64,000 bases of DNA, taken from positions 2,973,001 through 3,037,000 of the forward strand of contig NZ_PNCO02000001.1 in NCBI RefSeq assembly GCF_005886105.2, read 5' to 3'. This DNA comes from Pseudoalteromonas galatheae (GTDB lineage: Bacteria > Pseudomonadota > Gammaproteobacteria > Enterobacterales > Alteromonadaceae). Positions within the stretch are counted from its first letter, which is position 1; the number at the start of each line of letters is the position of its first letter. The position numbers were made by a program, and so were the translations under genes. Below the pieces are notes generated by a model. It saw only the letters and a list, made by a program, of their open reading frames with translations, ran no database searches and was not told the DNA's origin. Positions 19,549 through 29,115 of the stretch are shown here, in pieces.

Positions 19549-21138
19549 TCAACGGTGAGCACTGTTTAATTTTCGAATAAACTGCTCAACAAGTACCTCT
19601 TGGTTTTCTAAAGCCTGCTCTGTGTTTCTCATCGTTTCATGCGTTTTACGCGCGCTTTTCATAGATTCATCCGCAAGACCTGAAATTGTCACAGCATTAG
19701 CATTTAGCTCATTAGAAACACTCGACATCTCTTCTGCCGATGTCGCAATTTGATAGTTCAACCCTGATATTTCATTTACAATTGTATTGATTGTTTCAAG
19801 GCTCGCTTTAGTGCCCTCAGCCTTTACAACACACTCCGAAGAGCGCTCTACTCCACTTTGAATAGCTGAGACAGCTCTTTCTGCTCGTTGCCTCAGATCG
19901 GCAATAATGCTATTAATTTCGGCTGTCGAATCTTGCGTCCTTTGCGCAAGCGCTCTTACCTCATCAGCAACAACCGCAAACCCCCTACCCTGCTCACCAG
20001 CCCGTGCAGCCTCTATAGCGGCATTTAATGCGAGTAAATTAGTTTGCTCGGAGATCCCACGGATCACGTCGACAACCCCTTCAATGTTAACTGTTTGCGT
20101 ATTAAGATCTTCTATATCTTTTTGCGTGCGCGATAGCTCTTCCGATAAGGCATAATTATTCTCCATATTGTCATCAACGGCTTTGTTGCCTTTAACAACG
20201 GACTCAAGCGCAGCTTCGGATTGCTGCGCTGCATTGTTAGTATTAGAAGCTATTTCACCAATCGACACTGACATCTGATTAATAGCCGTTGCTAAAGAGC
20301 CGGTTTGCGCTTGCTGTCGATTTAAAATATCAGAACTCGTTTTGCATTCTTGCATCGTTTTGGTTGCGTACTCAGAAACTGTGGCACTAGCATCTTTAAC
20401 ACGCCCAAGCACAGCCCGAAGCTCAGATTCTCTAACGAGTAAAGCAAGCTCAATAGATGCAACATCATTAACCTTATTAAGATACACTTTTTGCATCAGA
20501 GGGTTATTGTATACCTTCTTTGCTTTTTCACTGAGCGACCGCACTGGAGCAAGGCGAGAGTAAGTAGTAAATAAAACAACAAGAGTAAGCAGTGTTTCAG
20601 CGAGGTAATTCCAAGGTGGTGATAAAGTTGAAATCAGCATGGTTAAGGCATAGAAAACAAGGATTATTGCCATCATTTGAGCTGACAAAGACCAAGAGGC
20701 TCGAGTAAATTTACTTGGTGACACACCGTTATTTAAATCAGTGTAGATTTCCTCTGCACGGTTAACGACCTCACGGCTCGGCTTTGTCCTCACCGATTGA
20801 TATTCGACAGTCTTACCTGCAGCATCTTTAATAGGAGTGACAAAAGCATTCACCCAATAGTGATCGCCATTCTTGCAGCGGTTTTTAACCATTCCCATCC
20901 AAGGTTTGCCCGCTTCGATATAATCCCATAAGTTCTTGAAAGCGGCTTTAGGCATTGTTGGGTGCCGAACGATATTATGGGGCTTCCCCTCTAATTCACT
21001 AAGTGAAAACCCTGCAACCTCACAAAACTGTGAATTTGCATACTTTATCTGACCTTTTACATTTGTCGTTGAAAGTAGATTGTAAGAACTTGGATAATCG
21101 TACTCTTTTCCTGTGTGATCAGCTCTACCTTTTGCCAT
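19549..21138 (-). CDS. Aer-like PAS chemoreceptor (methyl-accepting chemotaxis protein)
   Basis: 529 aa. The N-terminal PAS domain (about 15-120) has the Aer hallmarks [31 protein letters not shown] and [14 protein letters not shown], which in Aer bind FAD and sense redox or oxygen. Two short hydrophobic segments follow (about 150-190), giving a cytoplasmic PAS anchored in the membrane with almost no periplasmic loop. The signalling tip is [40 protein letters not shown] (about 365-400, contiguous conserved hairpin). No C-terminal CheR-docking pentapeptide is evident. Likely aerotaxis, matching the neighbouring arc genes. Confidence 0.9.
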   Translation of the reverse strand: MAKGRADHTGKEYDYPSSYNLLSTTNVKGQIKYANSQFCEVAGFSLSELEGKPHNIVRHPTMPKAAFKNLWDYIEAGKPWMGMVKNRCKNGDHYWVNAFVTPIKDAAGKTVEYQSVRTKPSREVVNRAEEIYTDLNNGVSPSKFTRASWSLSAQMMAIILVFYALTMLISTLSPPWNYLAETLLTLVVLFTTYSRLAPVRSLSEKAKKVYNNPLMQKVYLNKVNDVASIELALLVRESELRAVLGRVKDASATVSEYATKTMQECKTSSDILNRQQAQTGSLATAINQMSVSIGEIASNTNNAAQQSEAALESVVKGNKAVDDNMENNYALSEELSRTQKDIEDLNTQTVNIEGVVDVIRGISEQTNLLALNAAIEAARAGEQGRGFAVVADEVRALAQRTQDSTAEINSIIADLRQRAERAVSAIQSGVERSSECVVKAEGTKASLETINTIVNEISGLNYQIATSAEEMSSVSNELNANAVTISGLADESMKSARKTHETMRNTEQALENQEVLVEQFIRKLNSAHR

Positions 21139-21411
21139 AGCTCGCTCTCGATTAAAAAGGGCAATAAATTATTACTTTCCTAAAAATCGTAAGAAATTTC
21201 ACTGGAAGGCCGGATTGGAGCATAGTGAAACATGATTTGATACCAACTTACTTAGTTAATTGCTCTATTTTGAAGAAGCAAGTACTAAGACAAGTTTGTA
21301 TGAATATTTAACGAACAACAGAAAGTTAATATAAAAGCTAGCAGAGTTCTGAGCTTAAACAACTAAGAGAAGCAGAAATGAATATGATGAGAATAGAAAA
21401 TGAAAAGTGAG

Positions 21412-21487
21412 TGGCGTCCCCTAGGGGATTCGAACCCCTGTTACCGCCGTGAAAGGGCGGTGTCCTAGGCCTCTAGACGAAGGGGAC
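21412..21487 (-). tRNA. tRNA-Glu (TTC), copy 1
   Basis: 76 nt with encoded CCA. On the minus strand it reads GTCCCCTTCGTCTAGAGGCC..., with anticodon loop CCTTTCACG (TTC) and TTCGAATC T-loop, almost identical to E. coli tRNA-Glu. It is the last of six copies in transcription order. Confidence 0.97.
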
Positions 21488-21556
21488 ACAGATGTGTCAC
21501 TAGGACTTTATTTAGCTGTTTATTCTCTTGCTAACCGAGTTACCTACCGAAGTAAG

Positions 21557-21632
21557 TGGCGTCCCCTAGGGGATTCGAACCCCTGTTACCGCCGTGAAAG
21601 GGCGGTGTCCTAGGCCTCTAGACGAAGGGGAC
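21557..21632 (-). tRNA. tRNA-Glu (TTC), copy 2
   Basis: Sequence identical to copy 1, exactly 145 bp further along. Tandem unit of 76-nt tRNA plus 69-nt spacer. Confidence 0.97.
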
Positions 21633-21701
21633 ACAGATGTGTCACTAGGACTTTATTTAGCTGTTTATTCTCTTGCTAACCGAGTTACCTACCGAAGTAA
21701 G

Positions 21702-21777
21702 TGGCGTCCCCTAGGGGATTCGAACCCCTGTTACCGCCGTGAAAGGGCGGTGTCCTAGGCCTCTAGACGAAGGGGAC
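21702..21777 (-). tRNA. tRNA-Glu (TTC), copy 3
   Basis: Identical tRNA in the same 145-bp tandem repeat, encoded CCA present. Confidence 0.97.
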
Positions 21778-21846
21778 ACAGATGTGTCACTAGGACTTTA
21801 TTTAGCTGTTTATTCTCTTGCTAACCGAGTTACCTACCGAAGTAAG

Positions 21847-21922
21847 TGGCGTCCCCTAGGGGATTCGAACCCCTGTTACCGCCGTGAAAGGGCGGTGTCC
21901 TAGGCCTCTAGACGAAGGGGAC
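21847..21922 (-). tRNA. tRNA-Glu (TTC), copy 4
   Basis: Identical tRNA. The spacer towards copy 5 has one base change (CTCGCTAAC instead of CTTGCTAAC). Confidence 0.97.
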
Positions 21923-21991
21923 ACAGATGTGTCACTAGGACTTTATTTAGCTGTTTATTCTCTCGCTAACCGAGTTACCTACCGAAGTAAG

Positions 21992-22067
21992 TGGCGTCCC
22001 CTAGGGGATTCGAACCCCTGTTACCGCCGTGAAAGGGCGGTGTCCTAGGCCTCTAGACGAAGGGGAC
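21992..22067 (-). tRNA. tRNA-Glu (TTC), copy 5
   Basis: Identical tRNA. The spacer between it and copy 6 is 92 bp longer than the others because of an inserted palindromic sequence. Confidence 0.97.
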
Positions 22068-22164
22068 GCAGAAATTGTTTTGCAAATCATTGATTTGCAA
22101 CTTCTGCGTTAGATGAGACCGAGCCTGCGAGGCAAATGGCCTTATCAAAAACAGAAAGTTTTTC
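22068..22164. repeat. Palindromic insertion in the tRNA-Glu spacer
   Basis: Extra DNA of about 92 bp. It contains a near-perfect hairpin with arms GCAGAA...TGCAAATCA and TGATTTGCA...TTCTGC (22068-22108), and a second small one ACAGAAA-GT-TTTCTGT near 22151-22166. After it the common spacer resumes at TGTGTCACTAGGAC. It has no open reading frame. Confidence 0.7.
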
Positions 22165-22228
22165 TGTGTCACTAGGACTTTATTTAGCTGTTTATTCTCT
22201 TGCTAACCGAGTTACCTACCAAAGTAAG

Positions 22229-22304
22229 TGGCGTCCCCTAGGGGATTCGAACCCCTGTTACCGCCGTGAAAGGGCGGTGTCCTAGGCCTCTAGACGAAGG
22301 GGAC
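22229..22304 (-). tRNA. tRNA-Glu (TTC), copy 6
   Basis: Identical to the other five; first tRNA-Glu after tRNA-Ala in transcription order. Confidence 0.97.
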
Positions 22305-22379
22305 ACAATAATAAACAACTTCGCACTCGAGGCGTTGCCATTTGAATTATGTACTAGGACATATGCACTAACGATAAAT

Positions 22380-22455
<76 letters not shown>

Positions 22456-22504
22456 ATAATAGTCAGACCTGAACTGCTAGCCTGTATCGCTGAGTGCGGG
22501 GCGC

Positions 22505-22533
22505 ATTCTATGCAGGAGCAAAAATAAAGTCAA
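22505..22533 (-). promoter_or_regulatory. Promoter of the tRNA-Ala/Glu unit
   Basis: On the minus strand TTGACT (22528-22533), exactly 17 bp, then TAGAAT (22505-22510), followed by GCGCCCCGC. Near-consensus sigma-70 hexamers with a GC-rich discriminator, as expected for stringently controlled stable RNA genes. Confidence 0.8.
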
Positions 22534-22903
22534 CAACTTTTATGAAAGTTTTTTCTAACTGATTCATTTTAAATCAAGAAGCGTAGAATATAACCAAACG
22601 CCTCCCGTTTGCAAGCCTAACACCTTGAATTGGATTATTTATTACACAATTTAAAACGCATAGTTATCGCACCTCAGCCTTTTTGTTTTAAATCCAATTA
22701 GGTCAGAGTGATTTATGGCTCTTTTCTTTTTCTGCATGTTATCCAATCCCGCGTTATAGCATGCAAAGCTCAGCAACTTATTTTCCCCAAAATAAGGTGG
22801 CTTTTGGATCAAACATACAAGACCACTCTCTCCCTTCTATAATGAAGAACTTAAAGCGTTGAGCATAAAAACATCACACAGTATAGTTTTTTAAAGTTAA
22901 GTG
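22534..22903. other. Intergenic DNA between divergent tRNA units
   Basis: About 370 bp, AT-rich, between the two outward-facing tRNA promoters. I see no gene, integrase or attachment-like duplication in it. Confidence 0.5.
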
Positions 22904-22931
22904 TTGACTCTTTTCAAACTAAACCTATAAT
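22904..22931 (+). promoter_or_regulatory. Promoter of the tRNA-Val unit
   Basis: TTGACT (22904-22909), 16-bp spacer, perfect TATAAT (22926-22931), then ACCGCCCCAC. Strong sigma-70 promoter with GC-rich discriminator, 35 bp before the first tRNA-Val. Confidence 0.85.
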
Positions 22932-22966
22932 ACCGCCCCACAACGGCAGACGTTGTAATACAAGTT

Positions 22967-23042
22967 GGGTTGTTAGCTCAGTTGGGAGAGCATCGCCCTT
23001 ACAAGGCGAGGGTCACTGGTTCAAGTCCAGTACAACCCACCA
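22967..23042 (+). tRNA. tRNA-Val (TAC), copy 1
   Basis: 76 nt with encoded CCA. GGGTTGTTAGCTCAGTTGGG..., anticodon loop CCTTACAAG (TAC), T-loop GTTCAAGTC. Confidence 0.97.
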
Positions 23043-23078
23043 TAACTCTGTTCAAGAGTATAAATTGAAACACAATTT

Positions 23079-23154
23079 GGGTTGTTAGCTCAGTTGGGAG
23101 AGCATCGCCCTTACAAGGCGAGGGTCACTGGTTCAAGTCCAGTACAACCCACCA
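23079..23154 (+). tRNA. tRNA-Val (TAC), copy 2
   Basis: Identical to copy 1. The preceding spacer ends with TTCAAGAGTATAAATTGAAA..., which recurs before copy 3. Confidence 0.97.
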
Positions 23155-23219
23155 CTTCTACTCTTAGATTAGAATTGGACATTAAACTCGATTCAAGAGT
23201 ATAAATTGAAACACAATTT

Positions 23220-23295
23220 GGGTTGTTAGCTCAGTTGGGAGAGCATCGCCCTTACAAGGCGAGGGTCACTGGTTCAAGTCCAGTACAACCCACCA
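23220..23295 (+). tRNA. tRNA-Val (TAC), copy 3
   Basis: Identical to copies 1 and 2, 141 bp after copy 2, with the same upstream spacer block. Confidence 0.97.
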
Positions 23296-23322
23296 CTTTA
23301 TTTTCTAGATAGAGTGGCCTAT

Positions 23323-23370
23323 GCCTAAACAAGGCTAAGATCTCAGATTCAAATCCAGTATAAGAAACCA
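23323..23370 (+). pseudogene. Decayed tRNA-Val remnant (3' two thirds)
   Basis: Forty-eight bases align without gaps to the anticodon arm through CCA of the tRNA-Val copies, with 34 identities by eye: GCCTAAACAAGGC for the anticodon arm, AGATTCAAATC for the T arm, and a terminal ACCA. The acceptor strand no longer pairs, and the anticodon has become AAA/AAC-like. The 28 bases upstream do not align convincingly, so the 5' part is lost. Its spacing fits a former fourth copy. Confidence 0.7.
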
Positions 23371-23672
23371 CTTCACTTTCAGTACAATCGTTATTACTTT
23401 TTACATACTCAAAAACCACATCAAACTGAATAAACTTAAACCTGCCATAAAGTCCATAGAAACAACCTCGTTTTTCTCATTTATTAACTAATTAGTTACT
23501 CTTCTCAGCCTCCCAAATTTTTGTTATACCCTTAACTATTTTGCCGCTAACCTCAGTAAATAGTTGGAATAAGCTAAATAGACTAACCTACTAAAAATGA
23601 GTTAATTTTTGTTTTCAAAACTACACCTAAGTACTAGACTAGAAGCAAAGCCATTGCCTAAAAATTGTTTCT
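23371..23672. other. Intergenic DNA before the receiver-TPR gene
   Basis: 302 bp, AT-rich. No gene, strong promoter or terminator hairpin recognised; the promoter of the next gene must lie here. Confidence 0.4.
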
Positions 23673-25304
23673 ATGTCAGCTCCATCTATTCAAAATGCCA
23701 AAATGTTAATCGTTGAAGATCAACCATTAGCATTGAGCTATATGAAACAATCTTTAGAACAGTTAGATTTCAGAAATTTAAAATTTGCAGAGAGTGCAGA
23801 CAGTGCAAAAGAGCTTTGTACCATCAATAAGTTTGATCTCATCGTATGCTCTTTTGGTTTAGCAAAAAAGCAAAATGGCTATCAATTTTATGAAGAATTA
23901 CGCTCCAAACAGTTAATTCGCTCAAGTACCGCTTTTATTTTTATTTCTTCTGAAACTAGCCCCGAGTTAGTCCATAGTATTATCGAACTCCAGCCCGATG
24001 ACTTTTTAGTTAAGCCCTTTTCAATAAAAGAACTACAAAACCGTATAGAACGAGTTTTAAAGCGTAAACAGGCATTAAGACACATAAACTTGCTTGTAGA
24101 CGATAAAAACTACTCAAAGGCCTTAAAAGCGCTAGATTTAGAACTAGATAACAAAGATCATAACTACACTTCCCTACTTCTAAAGCTAAAAGGAGAACTT
24201 CTACTCAGGCTCAATCAATTAGAGGAAGCAAAGTCTTTTTACAAATCGGTTTTGGCTCTGCAAAAGTTTACCTGGGCAAAGCTAGGCTTGGTCGAGGCGC
24301 TCATTACCAACAATGAAGATGTTATCGCTCAAAAGATGTTGAAAACTTTAATAGAGCGACCGGAAACTCGTCTTCCCGCGCTCGATTTATTGAGCAAACT
24401 CGAAATAAAGCTTAACCAATATGAGAATGCCCAACAATTGTTAGAGCAAGCAATTGAAATGGCGCCCAGAAATATAAATAGACAACAGTCACTTGGTCGA
24501 GTTGCGCAAATCAATCACGACTATGAGGCCAGCTATAAAGCACATAAAGATATAGCAAGTTTCGCGCGTTACTCGATCCATGACAAACCAGAGGTATATT
24601 TGAATGCAGCACGCGCTGGGATAGACTTTGCTCTGAGTACCGATCAATCAGACCAAGTCACTCGTCTCACAAGGCAAACGCAACAATACTTGAGTGATTT
24701 AAAACAGCAATTTCCAAATGCACAAACCCAAGCGCAAATCGATGTACTCAACGCCCGTGTCCATTATCTAAAAGATGAGCATAAAAAAGCGAAACAACTG
24801 CTCGAACAATTAGAAGATGAGCCCGTTATTCGCTCGGTAGATTCCACTTTAGACAAAGCAAAAGCACTACATGAAGTGGGATTAAACCACAAGGCTCAAG
24901 AGCTGTTTAGCCAAGTAATTGCACACTGTGAGCGCCACAACTCAAGCGCAGATCCCGTCACAATGCACTATCTATATCAGCAACAGCAAGAGAAAAAAGA
25001 GATCACCATGGGTCCTAGAGAGCTAAATAACCATGCGGTTACTCAGTTTAACAAAGGTCATTATGAAACCGCTTTAGAGGCATTCACTCAAGCGTTTAGA
25101 ATTATGCCTAAAAACTCAGGGATAGCACTGAATTTGCTACAATGTATGAGTGATAGTTGCGCTAAGTCAGGGAGTACTTTTAATTCCAATTTAGCAAAGC
25201 GGTGTACTACCTTGCTAAATCAGTCTGAGTTGGACAGTGAACAGCAGATCCGCTTCGGTAAACTCAAAGCGAAACTAAGTGAAATGAAACTCGACTTTGA
25301 GTAA
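23673..25304 (+). CDS. Receiver-domain/TPR protein without phospho-acceptor Asp
   Basis: 543 aa. Residues 9-130 form a CheY-like receiver with the acidic pair VEDQP (E15, D16), the hydroxyl position in FISSET, and the conserved Lys in DDFLVKPFS. The phospho-acceptor position is Ser60 (LIVCSFGLA; usual form CDYxLG), codon 23850-23852. Residues about 135-500 are helical repeats of TPR type (for example YENAQQLLEQAIEMAPRN, GHYETALEAFTQAFRIMPKN). Such REC-TPR proteins occur in Vibrio and Alteromonadales, but function is poorly known. I infer a phosphorylation-independent scaffold. No kinase gene is adjacent. Confidence 0.85.
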   Translation: MSAPSIQNAKMLIVEDQPLALSYMKQSLEQLDFRNLKFAESADSAKELCTINKFDLIVCSFGLAKKQNGYQFYEELRSKQLIRSSTAFIFISSETSPELVHSIIELQPDDFLVKPFSIKELQNRIERVLKRKQALRHINLLVDDKNYSKALKALDLELDNKDHNYTSLLLKLKGELLLRLNQLEEAKSFYKSVLALQKFTWAKLGLVEALITNNEDVIAQKMLKTLIERPETRLPALDLLSKLEIKLNQYENAQQLLEQAIEMAPRNINRQQSLGRVAQINHDYEASYKAHKDIASFARYSIHDKPEVYLNAARAGIDFALSTDQSDQVTRLTRQTQQYLSDLKQQFPNAQTQAQIDVLNARVHYLKDEHKKAKQLLEQLEDEPVIRSVDSTLDKAKALHEVGLNHKAQELFSQVIAHCERHNSSADPVTMHYLYQQQQEKKEITMGPRELNNHAVTQFNKGHYETALEAFTQAFRIMPKNSGIALNLLQCMSDSCAKSGSTFNSNLAKRCTTLLNQSELDSEQQIRFGKLKAKLSEMKLDFE

Positions 25305-25327
25305 TCGATTATTTTATCGCAATTGGG

Positions 25328-25768
25328 CTATTTCTTTTCCATTGCAAGAGCATTAACGCAATAACGCAGTCCACTTGGCTCAGGGCCATCAGGGAATACG
25401 TGACCTAAGTGGCTATCACACACGTTACAAGTGATTTCAACGCGCGTCATTCCATGGCTCTTATCGCTATGATAAGCCACCGCTTCCACTGCTGCAGGCT
25501 GTGTAAACGAGGGCCAACCAGAGCCACTATCAAACTTTTCTTCAGCATCAAATAACAACTCGCCACAGCATACGCAGTAGTATTTACCAGGTTCAAAAAG
25601 CTGACAACTTTGTGAACTAAACGGTCGCTCAGTCCCCTTTTTCCTAGTGATTATATAAGCTTCTGGAGCAAGTTCTGATTGCCATTGCTGGTCCGACTTT
25701 TCAACTCTGCGAGGAGCAACAGGATTACCATTTCTGGCAAAGTTTAGTATATCTAACCACTTTAACAT
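25328..25768 (-). CDS. msrB: Peptide-methionine (R)-S-oxide reductase MsrB
   Basis: Repairs methionine-R-sulfoxide in proteins. 146 aa with the zinc-binding CVCC and CNVC pairs, the substrate loop SGSGWPSFTQP, and the catalytic Cys in LRYCVNALAM near the C-terminus. No signal peptide, so cytoplasmic. It is the last gene of the minus-strand run smc-zipA-ligA-DUF2919-msrB and starts 1-2 bp after the upstream stop. It is convergent with the receiver-TPR gene with only 23 bp between and no visible terminator. Confidence 0.95.
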   Translation of the reverse strand: MLKWLDILNFARNGNPVAPRRVEKSDQQWQSELAPEAYIITRKKGTERPFSSQSCQLFEPGKYYCVCCGELLFDAEEKFDSGSGWPSFTQPAAVEAVAYHSDKSHGMTRVEITCNVCDSHLGHVFPDGPEPSGLRYCVNALAMEKK

Positions 25769-25769
25769 C

Positions 25770-26282
25770 TCAATTCTCTCTCTTGTTTACTTCTGTCTTT
25801 TGCTCTTCAACAGGAAGTGGCCAATCACCAAAAAAGCAACTTAGATAGCGGCTTTTAATTAAATATAAAAGTACCCAACTCACCAACACAATTTGTACGG
25901 CAATATAAGGAGAAAAACTATAATGGGTTTTCCCAGCTTGCAGGATCAACCACGCTAAATCGAGTACCGCTGTTAATATAAGTGGCAAACGCATATAACG
26001 CCAGACGGCAGCGAGCTTTGGAGAGCTTGTTGGCCGCCTAAGAGAAAACACAACGGTTGGTATGAGCGCGATACAAGCGATCCCTGTCGCGACAAAAAAG
26101 TGAAACTTAGACTCAAAGAATAGTGACATCAAATCCAAGTCTGGGCGTCTTGCAAGCGCAGAAAACACCCAAATAAGTAGCGGGCGGAGCAACACGACCA
26201 GCGCTAAATTAAAAGCGATTGGCGTACGATAAACGCCATATTTATCCCAGTATTCAGGGCCGTATCGTGTTACTGATTTCAT
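25770..26282 (-). CDS. DUF2919-like inner membrane protein
   Basis: 170 aa with four hydrophobic segments (about 23-42, 62-80, 97-115, 122-142). The N-terminus WDKYGVYRTPIAFNLALVVLLRP and FFESKFHFFVATG are features I associate with DUF2919 (E. coli YfeZ). Function unknown. It lies 4 bp after ligA and 1 bp before msrB, so all are probably translated from one message. Confidence 0.7.
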   Translation of the reverse strand: MKSVTRYGPEYWDKYGVYRTPIAFNLALVVLLRPLLIWVFSALARRPDLDLMSLFFESKFHFFVATGIACIALIPTVVFSLRRPTSSPKLAAVWRYMRLPLILTAVLDLAWLILQAGKTHYSFSPYIAVQIVLVSWVLLYLIKSRYLSCFFGDWPLPVEEQKTEVNKREN

Positions 26283-26286
26283 TTTA

Positions 26287-28305
<2,019 letters not shown>

Positions 28306-28320
28306 TTAAACCTCTAAACG

Positions 28321-28350
28321 TAAAAAGCCACCAGCAAATGCCAGTGGCTT
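28321..28350 (-). terminator. Terminator between zipA and ligA
   Basis: On the minus strand, AAGCCAC pairs with GTGGCTT across a 12-nt loop and is followed by TTTTT (the A run at 28322-28326). It would partly separate smc-zipA from ligA. Confidence 0.6.
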
Positions 28351-28371
28351 AAAAATGACTCTAAGTAGCGA

Positions 28372-29097
28372 TTAAGCGGCGAATTCACGCACTTTTTCAA
28401 CATAACCACGCACGGCTTCAACCGTTAACGGTTCGCGGTCTTTATCAAGTACAGTTGCGCCAAACTCTTCAGCTAGTTTTTTCGATGCACTGTGAAGCAT
28501 ATTAAATGCAGCCAAGTTATCGCCTTCACAAGGTAAGGTCATAAATAGGCTAATGCCAGCGGTGCTAAATTGCTCCATGTTATCGATATCAAACGTACCT
28601 GGGTTGTACATGTTTACCAATCTAAATAACACTGGACCGTTTCCAGACGGCTCTAAATGGCGATTAAAGAAGCCCTCATCAGAATATTTAAATCCAAGGC
28701 TTAACACGGCAGGCAATAGCCTTGAACCAGCCATTTTCAGGCCTTCAGGCATGTCAACATGAAGAATAATAAAGTCTTGTGGCTCTATTGCTTTCTTTTC
28801 AGGCTCAGCCTCTTCAGATCCACTGCTCTCGGTTTGCACCTCAGTTTCAGGCTCTTCCGTCGCTATAATGCCCTCAGTCGCAGGCTCATCATCCACCGCA
28901 CTAAAGGTCATCTCTCCAATTTCAGGTTCGTCAGGCTCTTTATCGTGATTCGGCGTTTGCTCTTTGAGTTCATTGGGCTCCTTTTTTGAAGCTTTATCGC
29001 TGTTCTTCTTACGAACAGACCAAAGTCCATGTATGAGTAACCCGCCTATGACCAACGCACTGATCACGATTAATGCCCATCTTAACTCTGTGGCCAT
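28372..29097 (-). CDS. zipA: Cell division protein ZipA
   Basis: Anchors FtsZ to the inner membrane. 241 aa in the usual layout: N-terminal membrane helix (residues 6-24, WALIVISALVIGGLLIHGLW), a charged and acidic linker rich in Glu, Pro and Lys (30-110), then the FtsZ-binding domain (about 111-241: DFIILHVDMPEGLKMAGSRLLPAVLSLGFKYSD...). Shorter than E. coli ZipA (328) because of a shorter linker. Located between smc and ligA, a common gammaproteobacterial order. Confidence 0.93.
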   Translation of the reverse strand: MATELRWALIVISALVIGGLLIHGLWSVRKKNSDKASKKEPNELKEQTPNHDKEPDEPEIGEMTFSAVDDEPATEGIIATEEPETEVQTESSGSEEAEPEKKAIEPQDFIILHVDMPEGLKMAGSRLLPAVLSLGFKYSDEGFFNRHLEPSGNGPVLFRLVNMYNPGTFDIDNMEQFSTAGISLFMTLPCEGDNLAAFNMLHSASKKLAEEFGATVLDKDREPLTVEAVRGYVEKVREFAA

Positions 29098-29115
29098 TGC
29101 TCACCTTTTTTGTTG

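Noticed and set aside
21412..22304. Regular 145-bp repeats that could suggest a CRISPR or satellite array
   Set aside because: Each unit is a complete tRNA-Glu plus spacer, the spacers are nearly identical to each other, and no cas genes are present.
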